Below are positions 7,835 through 16,438 of a stretch of 64,000 nucleotides of DNA, in pieces. Origin of the DNA: Bacillota bacterium (GTDB lineage Bacteria > Bacillota > Clostridia > Lachnospirales > Lachnospiraceae). The translations under genes were made by a program, and so were the position numbers. Numbering within the stretch: position 1 is the first letter of the stretch; the number at the start of each line of letters is the position of its first letter. Under the pieces are notes generated by a model. The model ran no database searches. It saw nothing but the letters and a program-made list of their open reading frames with translations, and had not been told where the DNA came from. Where the stretch lies: contig JAEZZO010000033.1 in NCBI GenBank assembly GCA_023418475.1, positions 186,001 to 250,000 on the forward strand, in the 5' to 3' direction.

Positions 7835-10633
7835 TTAATAGGGTGGTACAAGATTATTCATTGTGTCATCTGAATTATCTCCTGACAGACCCGAATTATC
7901 ACTATTATCGGTGGTGTTGTTATCGGTATTGTTATTGCCGTCGCCTATATTGTCAGTATTATCGTTGCTATCGCTTCCATCTGCACCATTGACACCATTC
8001 CCGTTGCCTTGATTATTGATATCTTCACCAGGTGAGACATTTATTTTCGCATTTTTATGGATCCAGCATGTTTTACTGGGTAGTATAAAAGGTGTATCAG
8101 CTGTTTTACCGGTCTCTTTTTTGTCTAAAAATACTCTTTCCTTTACAAATATAGGAGGACATTGATCTGTTGCCAGAGCATTTGATTTGGTACAAATTGT
8201 TGCTTTAATATGAACATCACATTTATCGGTAGGTTCCGTACCACTTGCAAAATATTCTGTTTGAACAGTATTACCACCGATATATTCGTTGCATAGGCCA
8301 TCAACTGCCAGTTTACCGGATTTTGAGCATATTTTAGCAGTAACAATAGAATCAGGTTTGGTAAAGGTCTTCTTGTCCAGTTTCTTTTGTATATGGATTT
8401 GTTCCATAATAGTTTTCCATATTTTTCTGCAATAGACTTTATCAATCTGTGTACGGTTATTATCAAATCCAGACCACACAGTTGCCGTATAGTAGGGAGA
8501 ATATCCGGAAAACCATAAGTCATAGTAATTAGAGGTTGAACCTGTTTTACCTGCTACCGGCATATCGATTGCTGTTAATTTCAGGTTGGTACCGGTACCT
8601 TTATTTACAACGTCCTCCATCGCGCTGGTAAGTAGATAAGAAGTGGATTCTTTCATTACCTGAACTTTCTTCGGGGTTTTATCCAGTAATATCTTACCAT
8701 CATGGTCAACAATCTTTGTATAAAAAGTAGGTTCCGTATAAACTCCGCCATTTGCGATAGCAGCATAGGCTGCTGTTAATTCGAGATTACTAACGCCATC
8801 AGTTAGACCACCAAGAGCAAGCGAAGGATTAATATCGGAAACAACACTGCCGTTATCTTCCTTCCTGGAATTTACCAGAGAAGTAAAACCTAGCTTTAAT
8901 AAATAATCATAACCGACCTGGGGAGTAATATCCACCATTGTTTTAACCGTTATAATATTCATAGAGTGATAAATAGCTTGCCGTAAAGTAGTAAGTCCAT
9001 TATAAATACGGTTGGAATCCCAGTTGGATACCTGAACCTTGGTTCCGGGATAATAATAAGGACCGGAATCATCTTGCACGCTTGCAAGTGTAAAGCCTGC
9101 AGAATCTAAAGCAGGAAGGTACGTAGAAAGAATCTTAAAAGTTGAGCCAGGCTGCCGTAACGTATCGGTTGCCCGATTCCAGGTCCGGTTAGCCTTCTTT
9201 TCACCGCGTCCTCCAATCAATGCCTGAACCTGGCCGGTATACTGATCCATTACTACAAAAGAAGATTGAGGCTGTATGGTCATAGTAACGTTCTCTCCGA
9301 GAATTGTATCTCCGTCCTGAACCATTGCTTTTCGGAATTTATTAATTTTCTTCTGCATGTCCTTTTTGTCCAGAAAGAGTAGAGAAAATTTACTTCCATT
9401 ATTATCTACATACAAATTTTTAGGATCATTATAATTTTTATAGTAATCCAATAGATCATTTCCATGATAATGTATGGTAGTACCATCTTTCTTCTGAACG
9501 GATAAAGCATAAGTTAATTCCCAGTAAGAAATACCCATTGCCGGAAAATTTGATTTATCGGAATATACAGTATCGCATATTTTCTGAATGGTTGGATCTT
9601 GCGTAGTATAGATGCTAAGACCTCCGCTATAAATTAGATTGGAGGCTTGTGCCTGCGTGTAGCCAAGTTCCTTCTGAAGGTCTTCCATTACTTTCTTAAT
9701 CAGCTCATCTACATAATAGCTGTAATAGGAGGTTACATCCTCTTTGTTATTAATTGATTGAATTCGGGAATAGACATCATCTGCTATTGCAGCATCATAT
9801 TCTTCCTGGGTACAATGTCCCTGCGCTAGCATTTTTCCCAGAACCTCATCCCGTCGTTTTTTATTCTCTTCGGGATATTTGATCGGATTTAGGTAAACCG
9901 GACGCTGGGTAATAGCAGCAATCGTAGCGGCTTCGGACAAATTAAGATCCTTAGCATCTTTGTTGAAATATTTCTTTGCCGCTGTTTGTACACCTAAGGT
10001 ACCTGCACCTAAATTAATCGTATTTAAATAATCTTCCAGAATAGTATCTTTATTAAGCTTATTCTCTAACTGTATCGCAAGATATTGTTCTTGTATTTTT
10101 CGTTCGATACGCTGAACAAAAGTTGCTTCACGGCCTCCATTGAAAACCTGGTTTTTTAGAAGCTGTTGTGTAAGTGTACTTGCACCTTCATCAAAGTTAA
10201 AGGAGGTTAGACCTCTGACACCTGCACGAAGGATACCCCTGACATCAATCCCTTTATGCTCATAAAACCGCTCATCCTCGATACTGATAAAAGCATATTT
10301 AACGCGGTCAGGCAATTCACTAAGCGGTACAAACGTACGGTTTGCGTTAGCTCCGGCTAATGTTTCAATAACATTACCTTCTTTATCATACACCATGGTT
10401 GTATAGCCCTTAGGTACAACATCAATTTGAGAAATACTTGGTGCACTATCCACAAGACCCTTTATAAAACCAAAACCGGCAAAGGATCCGATTATAGCCA
10501 GGCAGACAAATGAAACTATACACAGGCGGAACAATGTAATACGGGCTTTCGAAACCAAACGGCGGGTATTTGATTTTATACTATTTTGTTTATTTTCAAT
10601 TCCATTTTTACTGTAGTCCATTATATCCTCCAT
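7835..10633 (-). CDS. Class A penicillin-binding protein (transglycosylase/transpeptidase, PBP1a type)
   Basis: This bifunctional enzyme polymerises and cross-links peptidoglycan outside the membrane. The 932-residue protein has a short cytoplasmic N-terminus and a membrane anchor near residues 34-56. The GT51 transglycosylase domain has the catalytic glutamate in EDERFYEHKGID near residue 119 and GASTLTQQLLKN further on. The transpeptidase domain carries SxxK (PGSTFK, serine near 496), SMN near 556 and KTGS near 697. The C-terminal tail of about 60 residues is very rich in Asp and Asn, with repeated TDN and SDN units. That tail may be disordered or bind metal or the cell wall. The gene is monocistronic. 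All catalytic motifs are intact. Confidence 0.95.
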   Translation of the reverse strand: MEDIMDYSKNGIENKQNSIKSNTRRLVSKARITLFRLCIVSFVCLAIIGSFAGFGFIKGLVDSAPSISQIDVVPKGYTTMVYDKEGNVIETLAGANANRTFVPLSELPDRVKYAFISIEDERFYEHKGIDVRGILRAGVRGLTSFNFDEGASTLTQQLLKNQVFNGGREATFVQRIERKIQEQYLAIQLENKLNKDTILEDYLNTINLGAGTLGVQTAAKKYFNKDAKDLNLSEAATIAAITQRPVYLNPIKYPEENKKRRDEVLGKMLAQGHCTQEEYDAAIADDVYSRIQSINNKEDVTSYYSYYVDELIKKVMEDLQKELGYTQAQASNLIYSGGLSIYTTQDPTIQKICDTVYSDKSNFPAMGISYWELTYALSVQKKDGTTIHYHGNDLLDYYKNYNDPKNLYVDNNGSKFSLLFLDKKDMQKKINKFRKAMVQDGDTILGENVTMTIQPQSSFVVMDQYTGQVQALIGGRGEKKANRTWNRATDTLRQPGSTFKILSTYLPALDSAGFTLASVQDDSGPYYYPGTKVQVSNWDSNRIYNGLTTLRQAIYHSMNIITVKTMVDITPQVGYDYLLKLGFTSLVNSRKEDNGSVVSDINPSLALGGLTDGVSNLELTAAYAAIANGGVYTEPTFYTKIVDHDGKILLDKTPKKVQVMKESTSYLLTSAMEDVVNKGTGTNLKLTAIDMPVAGKTGSTSNYYDLWFSGYSPYYTATVWSGFDNNRTQIDKVYCRKIWKTIMEQIHIQKKLDKKTFTKPDSIVTAKICSKSGKLAVDGLCNEYIGGNTVQTEYFASGTEPTDKCDVHIKATICTKSNALATDQCPPIFVKERVFLDKKETGKTADTPFILPSKTCWIHKNAKINVSPGEDINNQGNGNGVNGADGSDSNDNTDNIGDGNNNTDNNTTDNSDNSGLSGDNSDDTMNNLVPPY

Positions 10634-10686
10634 AAAAAATTGTATGAAATAAAACTACAAATGTATTTTAGGGAAAAACCAAAAAT

Positions 10687-10749
10687 CAAAGGACAGAGAA
10701 AGGATACGCCCATTATTGAGATGTATCCGCATGTAACTTTTGTCCTTTG
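10687..10749. promoter_or_regulatory. Two-part inverted repeat upstream of the PBP gene
   Basis: CAAAGGACA (10687-10695) and TGTCCTTTG (10741-10749) are perfect inverted repeats. They enclose a second pair, GGATAC (10702-10707) and GTATCC (10723-10728). The structure sits 54-116 bases before the PBP start and could be a leader hairpin or a terminator-like barrier between the divergent genes. The remaining gap to 11084 is AT-rich. It holds a TATAAT at 11020-11025 that may serve the gene at 11085, but has no other recognised feature. Confidence 0.4.
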
Positions 10750-11084
10750 CTTATCGCGTACATTTTAACATATTTCTGTTTGAAAATAAAGTTAAATATT
10801 TGTGTTAACTAATATCATAACCAAATTGTACCAAATATAATCTTAATAAATTAATCTATTAGAATGAATTGCTATAATTATTTGATAAAAATCATGAAAA
10901 CAGAGAATTATTAAGCAAAACTTAAAATAATATACACAAATCATGTATTTATGTCGAAATATAACGAACACGATAATCTGTTGCGTCCAATTTCACTTTA
11001 ATTATAAACAATATCTGTGTATAATGTTAATTGTCAGTTTTTTCGTTGTTTATATTATGAGTAAACCTATTAGGGGGTAGTCTT

Positions 11085-11369
11085 ATGGAACAAATGCAGT
11101 TGCTTTTTACAAGCAAAGTGAAACTCAGTGAGGAAAGAGTCATGAAATTGGATTACAGTCTGATCGAAAGAAATTCGGAACTTAATCAAGCTTATTATGG
11201 AATAAGGGTAACAAAGTTTTTAGATGACTCTACTGAGTCAGATGAAATTCCAGGCATATCTGCATCCAGAGAAAATGCGGTATCTATTCTGGAAAAACTG
11301 TTTCAGTATGAAGTTACGCCCATTTCCATGGTTGAAATCGTGGACGAGCTGGTAACACAGGGGATATAG
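11085..11369 (+). CDS. DUF6514-like small protein
   Basis: This is a 94-residue soluble protein preceded by AGGGGGT about eight bases before the ATG. Its centre (NQAYYGIRVTKF near residues 34-45) and the C-terminal SRENAVSILEKLFQYEVTPISMVEIVDELV pattern, given here by its ends, resemble small uncharacterised clostridial proteins that I associate with DUF6514. There is no membrane segment or signal peptide. It converges with the YigZ gene, five bases away. Function is unknown. The family name is from memory and not verified. Confidence 0.65.
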   Translation: MEQMQLLFTSKVKLSEERVMKLDYSLIERNSELNQAYYGIRVTKFLDDSTESDEIPGISASRENAVSILEKLFQYEVTPISMVEIVDELVTQGI

Positions 11370-11374
11370 ACAGA

Positions 11375-12025
11375 TCAAAACAGGTGTACTTCGCTGCCTA
11401 TGACGGTGAAGTATACCTGATCAGATATCACAAGAGTGGCTGAACCATTTGTGAGTTCTGCTATTTTTTTTGTGAATGCTTCCTTTCTGCTGGGATAAAT
11501 CAGTACATTAAGTGCAACAAGGTCTGTATATTCAGAAGATAAAACAGTGATATTCTCCTGGGAGATATAATATTGTATTTTTCCGATATAATTATAATCT
11601 GTAGCAATACGGGTTTGTAATCCCAGCTCTTTTGTTATAATGGTACTGCTTTTAAGACCCTCTGCCGTGGCACTTTGATAGGCCTTAACCAGACCACCTG
11701 TTCCAAGCAGAGTCCCTCCGAAATAGCGGGTTACCACGACGCAGATATCAGTAAGCCCCTGCGCCAGTAAAACATCCAGCATTGGCCTTCCGGCTGTTTT
11801 ACTTGGCTCGCCGTCATCAGAACAGCGCATTAGCGGATTTTCTGTTCCGATAATATAGGCGCTGCAATTATGGGAAGCATCCCAATATTTTTTCTTTTGC
11901 TCTTCTATTCTATTTATTGCATCTTCCTCTGTACGGACAGGATACACGCTTGCAATAAACCTCGATTTCTTCATTACAAATTCACCGATTCCGCCTTCAT
12001 AAATTGTTTTAAATGCTTCTATCAT
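11375..12025 (-). CDS. YigZ/IMPACT family protein
   Basis: The 216-residue protein has the full IMPACT (UPF0029) plus DUF1949 layout. The first domain spans about residues 20-125, with DDGEPSKTAGRPMLDVL near 68-84 and RYFGGTLLGTGGLVKAYQ near 98-115. A ferredoxin-like C-terminal domain follows. Eukaryotic IMPACT modulates translation control and bacterial YigZ is linked to ribosome function, but the reaction is unknown. It is transcribed alone on the minus strand, back to back with the VanZ gene. Length and motifs are typical, with no sign of damage. Confidence 0.9.
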   Translation of the reverse strand: MIEAFKTIYEGGIGEFVMKKSRFIASVYPVRTEEDAINRIEEQKKKYWDASHNCSAYIIGTENPLMRCSDDGEPSKTAGRPMLDVLLAQGLTDICVVVTRYFGGTLLGTGGLVKAYQSATAEGLKSSTIITKELGLQTRIATDYNYIGKIQYYISQENITVLSSEYTDLVALNVLIYPSRKEAFTKKIAELTNGSATLVISDQVYFTVIGSEVHLF

Positions 12026-12058
12026 AGTAATATCTCCATTAATTCGTTCTATTAGATA

Positions 12059-12081
12059 CAGTAACTAACATTGTGTTACTG
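12059..12081. promoter_or_regulatory. Inverted repeat between the divergent YigZ and VanZ genes
   Basis: CAGTAAC (12059-12065) and GTTACTG (12075-12081) are perfect inverted repeats with a 9-base spacer. The position is 34 bases before the yigZ start and 41 bases before the putative VanZ -35 box. It could be an operator or a chance palindrome. Confidence 0.3.
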
Positions 12082-12121
12082 ATTACATTGTTTCTTTCGA
12101 TAAACTTAGTGATGGCATCTG

Positions 12122-12151
12122 TTGATATTAAGTGGTTATATATGGTATCAT
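12122..12151 (+). promoter_or_regulatory. Probable sigma-A promoter of the VanZ gene
   Basis: TTGATA at 12122-12127 and TATCAT at 12146-12151 are separated by 18 bases. The start codon follows about 35 bases later. Confidence 0.45.
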
Positions 12152-12185
12152 AATGTAGTTGAGAATTGATACAGTGGAGGCAATT

Positions 12186-12680
12186 ATGAAATTAAAGTAT
12201 GCATCCTGGTTACCGGCAGTTATTTTAATGGCAGTAATATACTGCTTTTCGAATAAACCGGCAAATGATTCAAATCAAACCAGTCTGACAATTGTGGACA
12301 AAATTATTACATTATGCGAAGATATAAACAATTCTCCTTATGCAGAGGAAAAAAAGACTGAATTATCCGATCAACTGAATTATATTGTCAGAAAAACAGC
12401 TCATTTTTGTGAATATGCACTGTTGGCGATCCTCTTTGCATTACACCTGGCAATCTGGAAACACAGAAGAAAGCAGCTATTTTGGTTACCTGTTGCGCTA
12501 TCCTGTTTTTATGCGATGACAGATGAATTTCATCAGATTTTCATCCCTGGTAGAGCAGGACAGCTGAAAGATGTTCTGCTTGATACTTCAGGAGCTGCAG
12601 TAGGAGCTATGTTCTTCCTGCTCCTGCTTCGTCTTTTTCATCACTGGAGGAGGAAAAAAAGACAGCTTACTGCGTCATAG
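12186..12680 (+). CDS. VanZ family membrane protein
   Basis: The ATG at 12186 follows GTGGAGG by six bases and gives 164 residues. Membrane segments lie near residues 8-22, 75-90, 100-118 and 133-150. The VanZ hallmark residues are visible: RKTAHFCEYALLAILF near 68-83 and DEFHQIFIPGRAGQLKDVLLD near 112-132, given by ends. VanZ of enterococci lowers teicoplanin sensitivity by an unknown route. Most chromosomal VanZ-like proteins have no proven role, so a glycopeptide-resistance role should not be assumed. The last 14 bases overlap the converging DUF4250 gene. Confidence 0.85.
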   Translation: MKLKYASWLPAVILMAVIYCFSNKPANDSNQTSLTIVDKIITLCEDINNSPYAEEKKTELSDQLNYIVRKTAHFCEYALLAILFALHLAIWKHRRKQLFWLPVALSCFYAMTDEFHQIFIPGRAGQLKDVLLDTSGAAVGAMFFLLLLRLFHHWRRKKRQLTAS

Positions 12681-12855
12681 AGACAAAGCAGTTGATGTCC
12701 TTTCCATAGGAATATTCAATAGAAGACAGAATCTTCTCCAGATGTATGCGATCAATATTAAGACCCAGACAGAGGTCGTCTAAATTATGGTATTCATCCC
12801 GTAATTTTGTATTAATAAAGCTTAGAAGAATGTAGGGATCTTGTGGTATACTCAT
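12667..12855 (-). CDS. DUF4250 domain protein
   Basis: This is a 62-residue protein starting at the ATG ending at 12855, which has AAGGAGGA eight bases upstream. A further in-frame ATG at 12876 has no ribosome site. The sequence MSIPQDPYILLSFINTKLRD is the clear signature of DUF4250, a small family found in Firmicutes with no known function. The gene converges with the VanZ gene and overlaps it by 14 bases. Confidence 0.8.
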   Translation of the reverse strand: MSIPQDPYILLSFINTKLRDEYHNLDDLCLGLNIDRIHLEKILSSIEYSYGKDINCFVSMTQ

Positions 12856-12990
12856 TGTGTTCCTCCTTATTTCCATTAGGTGATCTTTATTTTATTATGC
12901 ACATTCTATCCTGATTTTCAAGACCAAAACCAAGATACTTATATTTCATGTACAGATTGCTAGACTTTGGAAAGGGGCATGATTATTATT

Positions 12991-14310
12991 ATGGATTTAT
13001 TTGATTATATGAGAAACAGTTCGATGAAGAAGGAATCGCCATTGGCTTCCAGACTGCGTCCTACCTCACTGGAGGAGGTAGTAGGTCAAAGTCATATCAT
13101 TGGTAAGGATAAACTGCTCTATCGTGCGATTAAAGCAGATAAAATCAGCTCGATTATATTTTACGGACCGCCCGGAACCGGTAAAACAACCCTGGCTAAG
13201 GTGATAGCAAATACGACCAGTTCAAATTTTATGCAGGTTAATGCTACTTCTGCCGGGAAAAAGGATCTGGAGGAGGTAACCGGGCAGGCCAAAAGTAATC
13301 TTGGAATGTATGGAAAAAGGTCGATCTTATTTATAGATGAAATTCACCGCTTTAATAAAGGACAGCAGGATTATCTTCTTCCTTTTGTCGAGGACGGAAC
13401 AGTGATTCTTATTGGGGCGACTACGGAAAATCCCTATTTTGAAGTGAATTCAGCTTTAATATCCCGTTCTATCGTTTTTGAACTGAAGCCTCTGGAGAAG
13501 GAAGATATCAAAACACTCTTAAAAAGGGCGGTGAATGATACAGAAAAGGGCCTTGGTGCATATCATGCAGTGATAGAAGAGGAAGCACTTGAATTTTTAG
13601 CAGATCTCTCGAACGGTGATGCAAGGTCGGCACTGAATGCTGTTGAAATTGGAGTTTTAACAACAGAACGGTCAGAGGATGGGATAATTCATATTACACT
13701 CCCCGTAGCCGCAGAATGTATTCAGAAACGGGTACTAAAATATGATAAAAGCGGAGATAACCATTATGATACTATTTCTGCATTTATTAAGAGCATGAGA
13801 GGCTCTGATCCGGATGCTGCTATCTATTATCTTGCCAGAATGCTGTATGCAGGAGAAGAGGTTGCCTTTATTGCCAGAAGAATCATGATTTGTGCAGCAG
13901 AGGATGTGTCGAATGCTGATCCGAATGCACTTGTGGTTGCAACCAATGCAGCACTTGCGGTAGAGAGGCTTGGTATGCCAGAAGCCAGAATAGTCTTAGC
14001 GCAGGCAGCAGCCTATGTGGCATGTGCGCCTAAAAGTAATTCAGCAATCTGTGCTATTGACGAAGCGATGGATTTGGTGGCGAAGGAGAAAACAGCGACC
14101 ATACCCGCCTATCTGCAGGACGCCCATTATAAAGGAGCAGCTAAGCTGGGGCATGGATTAGGCTATCAATATGCACATGATTTTAAGAACCATTATGTGA
14201 AGCAACAGTATTTACCGGATGAAATTAAGGGCCGAATCTTCTATGTTCCATCGGATAACGGATATGAAAAACAGATACAGGAATATTTCAAAAGAATAAA
14301 AGGAGAATAG
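12991..14310 (+). CDS. rarA: Replication-associated recombination protein A (RarA/MgsA, AAA+ ATPase)
   Basis: RarA is a clamp-loader-like AAA+ ATPase acting at stalled replication forks. From the ATG at 12991 the protein has 439 residues. The Walker A motif GPPGTGKTTLAK lies near residues 52-63 and Walker B LFIDEIHRFNKGQQD near 112-126. The sensor GATTENP and the C-terminal MgsA tetramerisation region (DAHYKGAAKLGHGLGYQYAHDF, by its ends) are also present. The N-terminus MDLFDYMR is typical of the family, which favours 12991. An in-frame ATG at 12979, one base after AAAGGGG, would add four residues. Confidence 0.95.
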   Translation: MDLFDYMRNSSMKKESPLASRLRPTSLEEVVGQSHIIGKDKLLYRAIKADKISSIIFYGPPGTGKTTLAKVIANTTSSNFMQVNATSAGKKDLEEVTGQAKSNLGMYGKRSILFIDEIHRFNKGQQDYLLPFVEDGTVILIGATTENPYFEVNSALISRSIVFELKPLEKEDIKTLLKRAVNDTEKGLGAYHAVIEEEALEFLADLSNGDARSALNAVEIGVLTTERSEDGIIHITLPVAAECIQKRVLKYDKSGDNHYDTISAFIKSMRGSDPDAAIYYLARMLYAGEEVAFIARRIMICAAEDVSNADPNALVVATNAALAVERLGMPEARIVLAQAAAYVACAPKSNSAICAIDEAMDLVAKEKTATIPAYLQDAHYKGAAKLGHGLGYQYAHDFKNHYVKQQYLPDEIKGRIFYVPSDNGYEKQIQEYFKRIKGE

Positions 14311-14320
14311 AGCACACCGT

Positions 14321-14581
14321 TTATTTTCTTGCAGCTGCGTCTTTCTTATCCTGGTATTTTTTTTCTTCCGGGATCAATGGATCATTTTTTCTATGAACCA
14401 GTCTGTAAATCAATAGATAGGCATAGAGCATGATCGGAACCACCATAGTTGAGAAAATACTTGCCATGAATAATTCCCTGGTATATCTCGTAACAAAGAA
14501 TGCGGAAATGAGTGTAACCAGATAGAGAGATAGTATAAAAATAATGACAATTATGGAGGCAATGCGCTTTATTTTATTCAT
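14321..14581 (-). CDS. Small two-helix membrane protein, function unknown
   Basis: The 86-residue protein has two membrane segments (about residues 7-30 and 39-62) and a charged C-terminal tail (HRKNDPLIPEEKKYQDKK). An AGAAAGGATC ribosome site lies upstream of the ATG. It converges with rarA, with 10 bases between the stops. I do not recognise a named family. Small proteins of this layout are common in Lachnospiraceae. Confidence 0.65.
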   Translation of the reverse strand: MNKIKRIASIIVIIFILSLYLVTLISAFFVTRYTRELFMASIFSTMVVPIMLYAYLLIYRLVHRKNDPLIPEEKKYQDKKDAAARK

Positions 14582-15051
14582 CTGATAGATCCTTTCTCTT
14601 TTCGGGAAAAACTAGATTTGTTATTTGATGTTACTGGCTGCTTCCATTATAAAGAATACATGCTGAAATTGCAAGAAATGAGTCATCAATCTAAGGTAAA
14701 TTTGTAAAAAGTGTTGCAGTTCGCTGCATATCTAAATTCTGTTGCCAAACATCCCACAAGTACTTCCAAAGCGGAGCCGCTCCCGCTTAATTGCATTACG
14801 TGGCGGTACATAACACTCTAAAAAACAGAGCTTATGAACCGACGAATGCAAATACACCTTTTTGGAAGTACTAGAAGATTACGCTCGGAACTAGATTTGC
14901 AATGAACTGTAACTAATCCGTATTTACAGTAAAAAAGGTTAGAAATAGCCCCCGGTCAAATTTCCGTGATATGCATTCTAAACTACTTTTTAGTGGTTAT
15001 CACAGGGTGCACAGCACAGAAATCATCAGGAGGCTGATTTGTTTAGATTAA
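14582..15051. other. 470-base gene-poor stretch with a 12-bp inverted repeat
   Basis: No coding frame is supported here. AGTACTTCCAAA at 14759-14770 and TTTGGAAGTACT at 14861-14872 are perfect inverted repeats 90 bases apart. The segment between is richer in GC than its surroundings (GCGGAGCCGCTCCCGC). A GAACTGTAAC motif at 14904-14913 recurs in three other gaps (21044, 36055 and, inverted, 39261). Nothing else is recognised. Confidence 0.4.
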
Positions 15052-16338
15052 TTATTCAGTCGCCTGAAGCGCCTGTTTAATAACATTTTCCATAATATCT
15101 CTCGTCATCATGCCAGGAACATAACCCAGTACATTACCCTGTTTATCTATGATAAAGGTGGTTGGAAAGGCTGATATACCATAACTACTAAATAATTCTC
15201 CCGTTTCGTCAAATACTGTTGGGAAGGTATACTTATGCTCCTCCAGGAAGGATAAGATGTTTTCCTTTTTCTCATCCTGATTATTCGGATAAGTATCACT
15301 TTTTGGATTGGTAACACCGATGAAAACTACATCATCCTGGTTAGAATTATATTCCTGATATAAATCTTCGATATCGGGAAGCTCCTTCTTGCAGGGAGGG
15401 CACCAGGTTGCCCAGAAGTTTAAGAATACAACTTTACCCTTATAATCGGATAGAGTATGTTCCTCGCCATATTGATCTGTCAGGGTAAAATCGATAGCAG
15501 GAACTGTTTTGGAGGTCTTGCCGGAGGAAGTATTATCTTCTTTCGTATCAGCGGAAGCAGTCGGAGAGACCTTGTTGGTATCTTCTTCAGAAGAGATATT
15601 CTGATTTGTCTTAGTATTAAGATAGCCTGAAATACCATTCATAAAGCCGGTAAAAGTCATAAAACCAATTAGAATTAGTATCACACCGCCTGCTTTAATT
15701 GTTATTCGCAGCAGTTTTTGTTTCTTTTTTAAGAATGACAGTATTTGTGCGGTAAATAAACCAAGCAGTAAAAAGGGAATGATAAATCCAGCTGCATAAA
15801 GAAGCACCAACAGATTACCGGTAAGTGCTGTCTTTGCTCCCGAAGCCATAATGAGTACGGAGGACAGTGCGGGACCGATACATGGAGTCCAGGCAAAACT
15901 AAAGGTAAATCCCAGCAAAAAGGCAAGTATCGGATTCATTTTCCTGTCAGCAAGCTTTAGATGTATCTTTCTCTCTTTCTGTAAAAATGAAAAATCCAGG
16001 ATACCAAGTTGAAATAAACCCAATAAAATAATCAGTATACCCCCGATACGTGTAAATAATATTTTGTTACCGGAGAAAAATCTGCCAAGTGAGGTGAAGG
16101 ACATACCAAGCAAAAAGAAGGCGGCAGAGATACCAAGTACAAAGAATACAGTGTGAAGAAATACTTTCTTTCTGTCATAGAGAATGCTGCCATCCTCTGC
16201 AAAGCGTTTCGTATTGCCGGCCAGATAGCTCATATAAACCGGTAAAAGCGGTATTACACAGGGGGAAAAGAAGGATAAGATACCCTCCAGAAATACCAGT
16301 GCAAAACTAATATGATTTGTTGACAGGACACCATCCAT
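15052..16338 (-). CDS. CcdA - TlpA/ResA thioredoxin fusion protein
   Basis: This fusion joins a thiol-electron carrier to its extracytoplasmic partner. From the ATG at 16338 (428 residues, after CGAGGGTAAC) there is a CcdA-like membrane half of six helices, with conserved FFSPCVIPLLPVY near residues 21-33 and FAWTPCIGPALSS near 143-155, each holding the redox-active cysteine. A Ser/Thr/Asp-rich linker is followed by a TlpA/ResA-like domain with WATWCPPCKKELPD, active cysteines near 313 and 316. Electrons would pass from cytoplasmic thioredoxin through CcdA to the outer domain. It is co-transcribed with the NapH-like gene upstream. Cytochrome c maturation is unlikely in such anaerobes, so general disulfide reduction is a better guess. 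Confidence 0.88.
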   Translation of the reverse strand: MDGVLSTNHISFALVFLEGILSFFSPCVIPLLPVYMSYLAGNTKRFAEDGSILYDRKKVFLHTVFFVLGISAAFFLLGMSFTSLGRFFSGNKILFTRIGGILIILLGLFQLGILDFSFLQKERKIHLKLADRKMNPILAFLLGFTFSFAWTPCIGPALSSVLIMASGAKTALTGNLLVLLYAAGFIIPFLLLGLFTAQILSFLKKKQKLLRITIKAGGVILILIGFMTFTGFMNGISGYLNTKTNQNISSEEDTNKVSPTASADTKEDNTSSGKTSKTVPAIDFTLTDQYGEEHTLSDYKGKVVFLNFWATWCPPCKKELPDIEDLYQEYNSNQDDVVFIGVTNPKSDTYPNNQDEKKENILSFLEEHKYTFPTVFDETGELFSSYGISAFPTTFIIDKQGNVLGYVPGMMTRDIMENVIKQALQATE

Positions 16339-16438
16339 AGTTACCCTCGTTTCTGCGCTGCATTTTGTTGATACAGGAAAGTGGCTGCAGCGCGGCCACA
16401 ATTCCTTCGCACGAAAATCTGGTTATCTTTCGCTGCAA

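Noticed and set aside
8143..8523. Open frame of 126 codons on the minus strand
   Set aside because: It lies fully inside the penicillin-binding protein gene on the same strand in another frame, with no family resemblance or ribosome site.
12186..12680. Part of a glycopeptide-resistance (van) cluster
   Set aside because: Only a VanZ-like gene is present. No vanH, vanA or vanX homologue is seen in the window.
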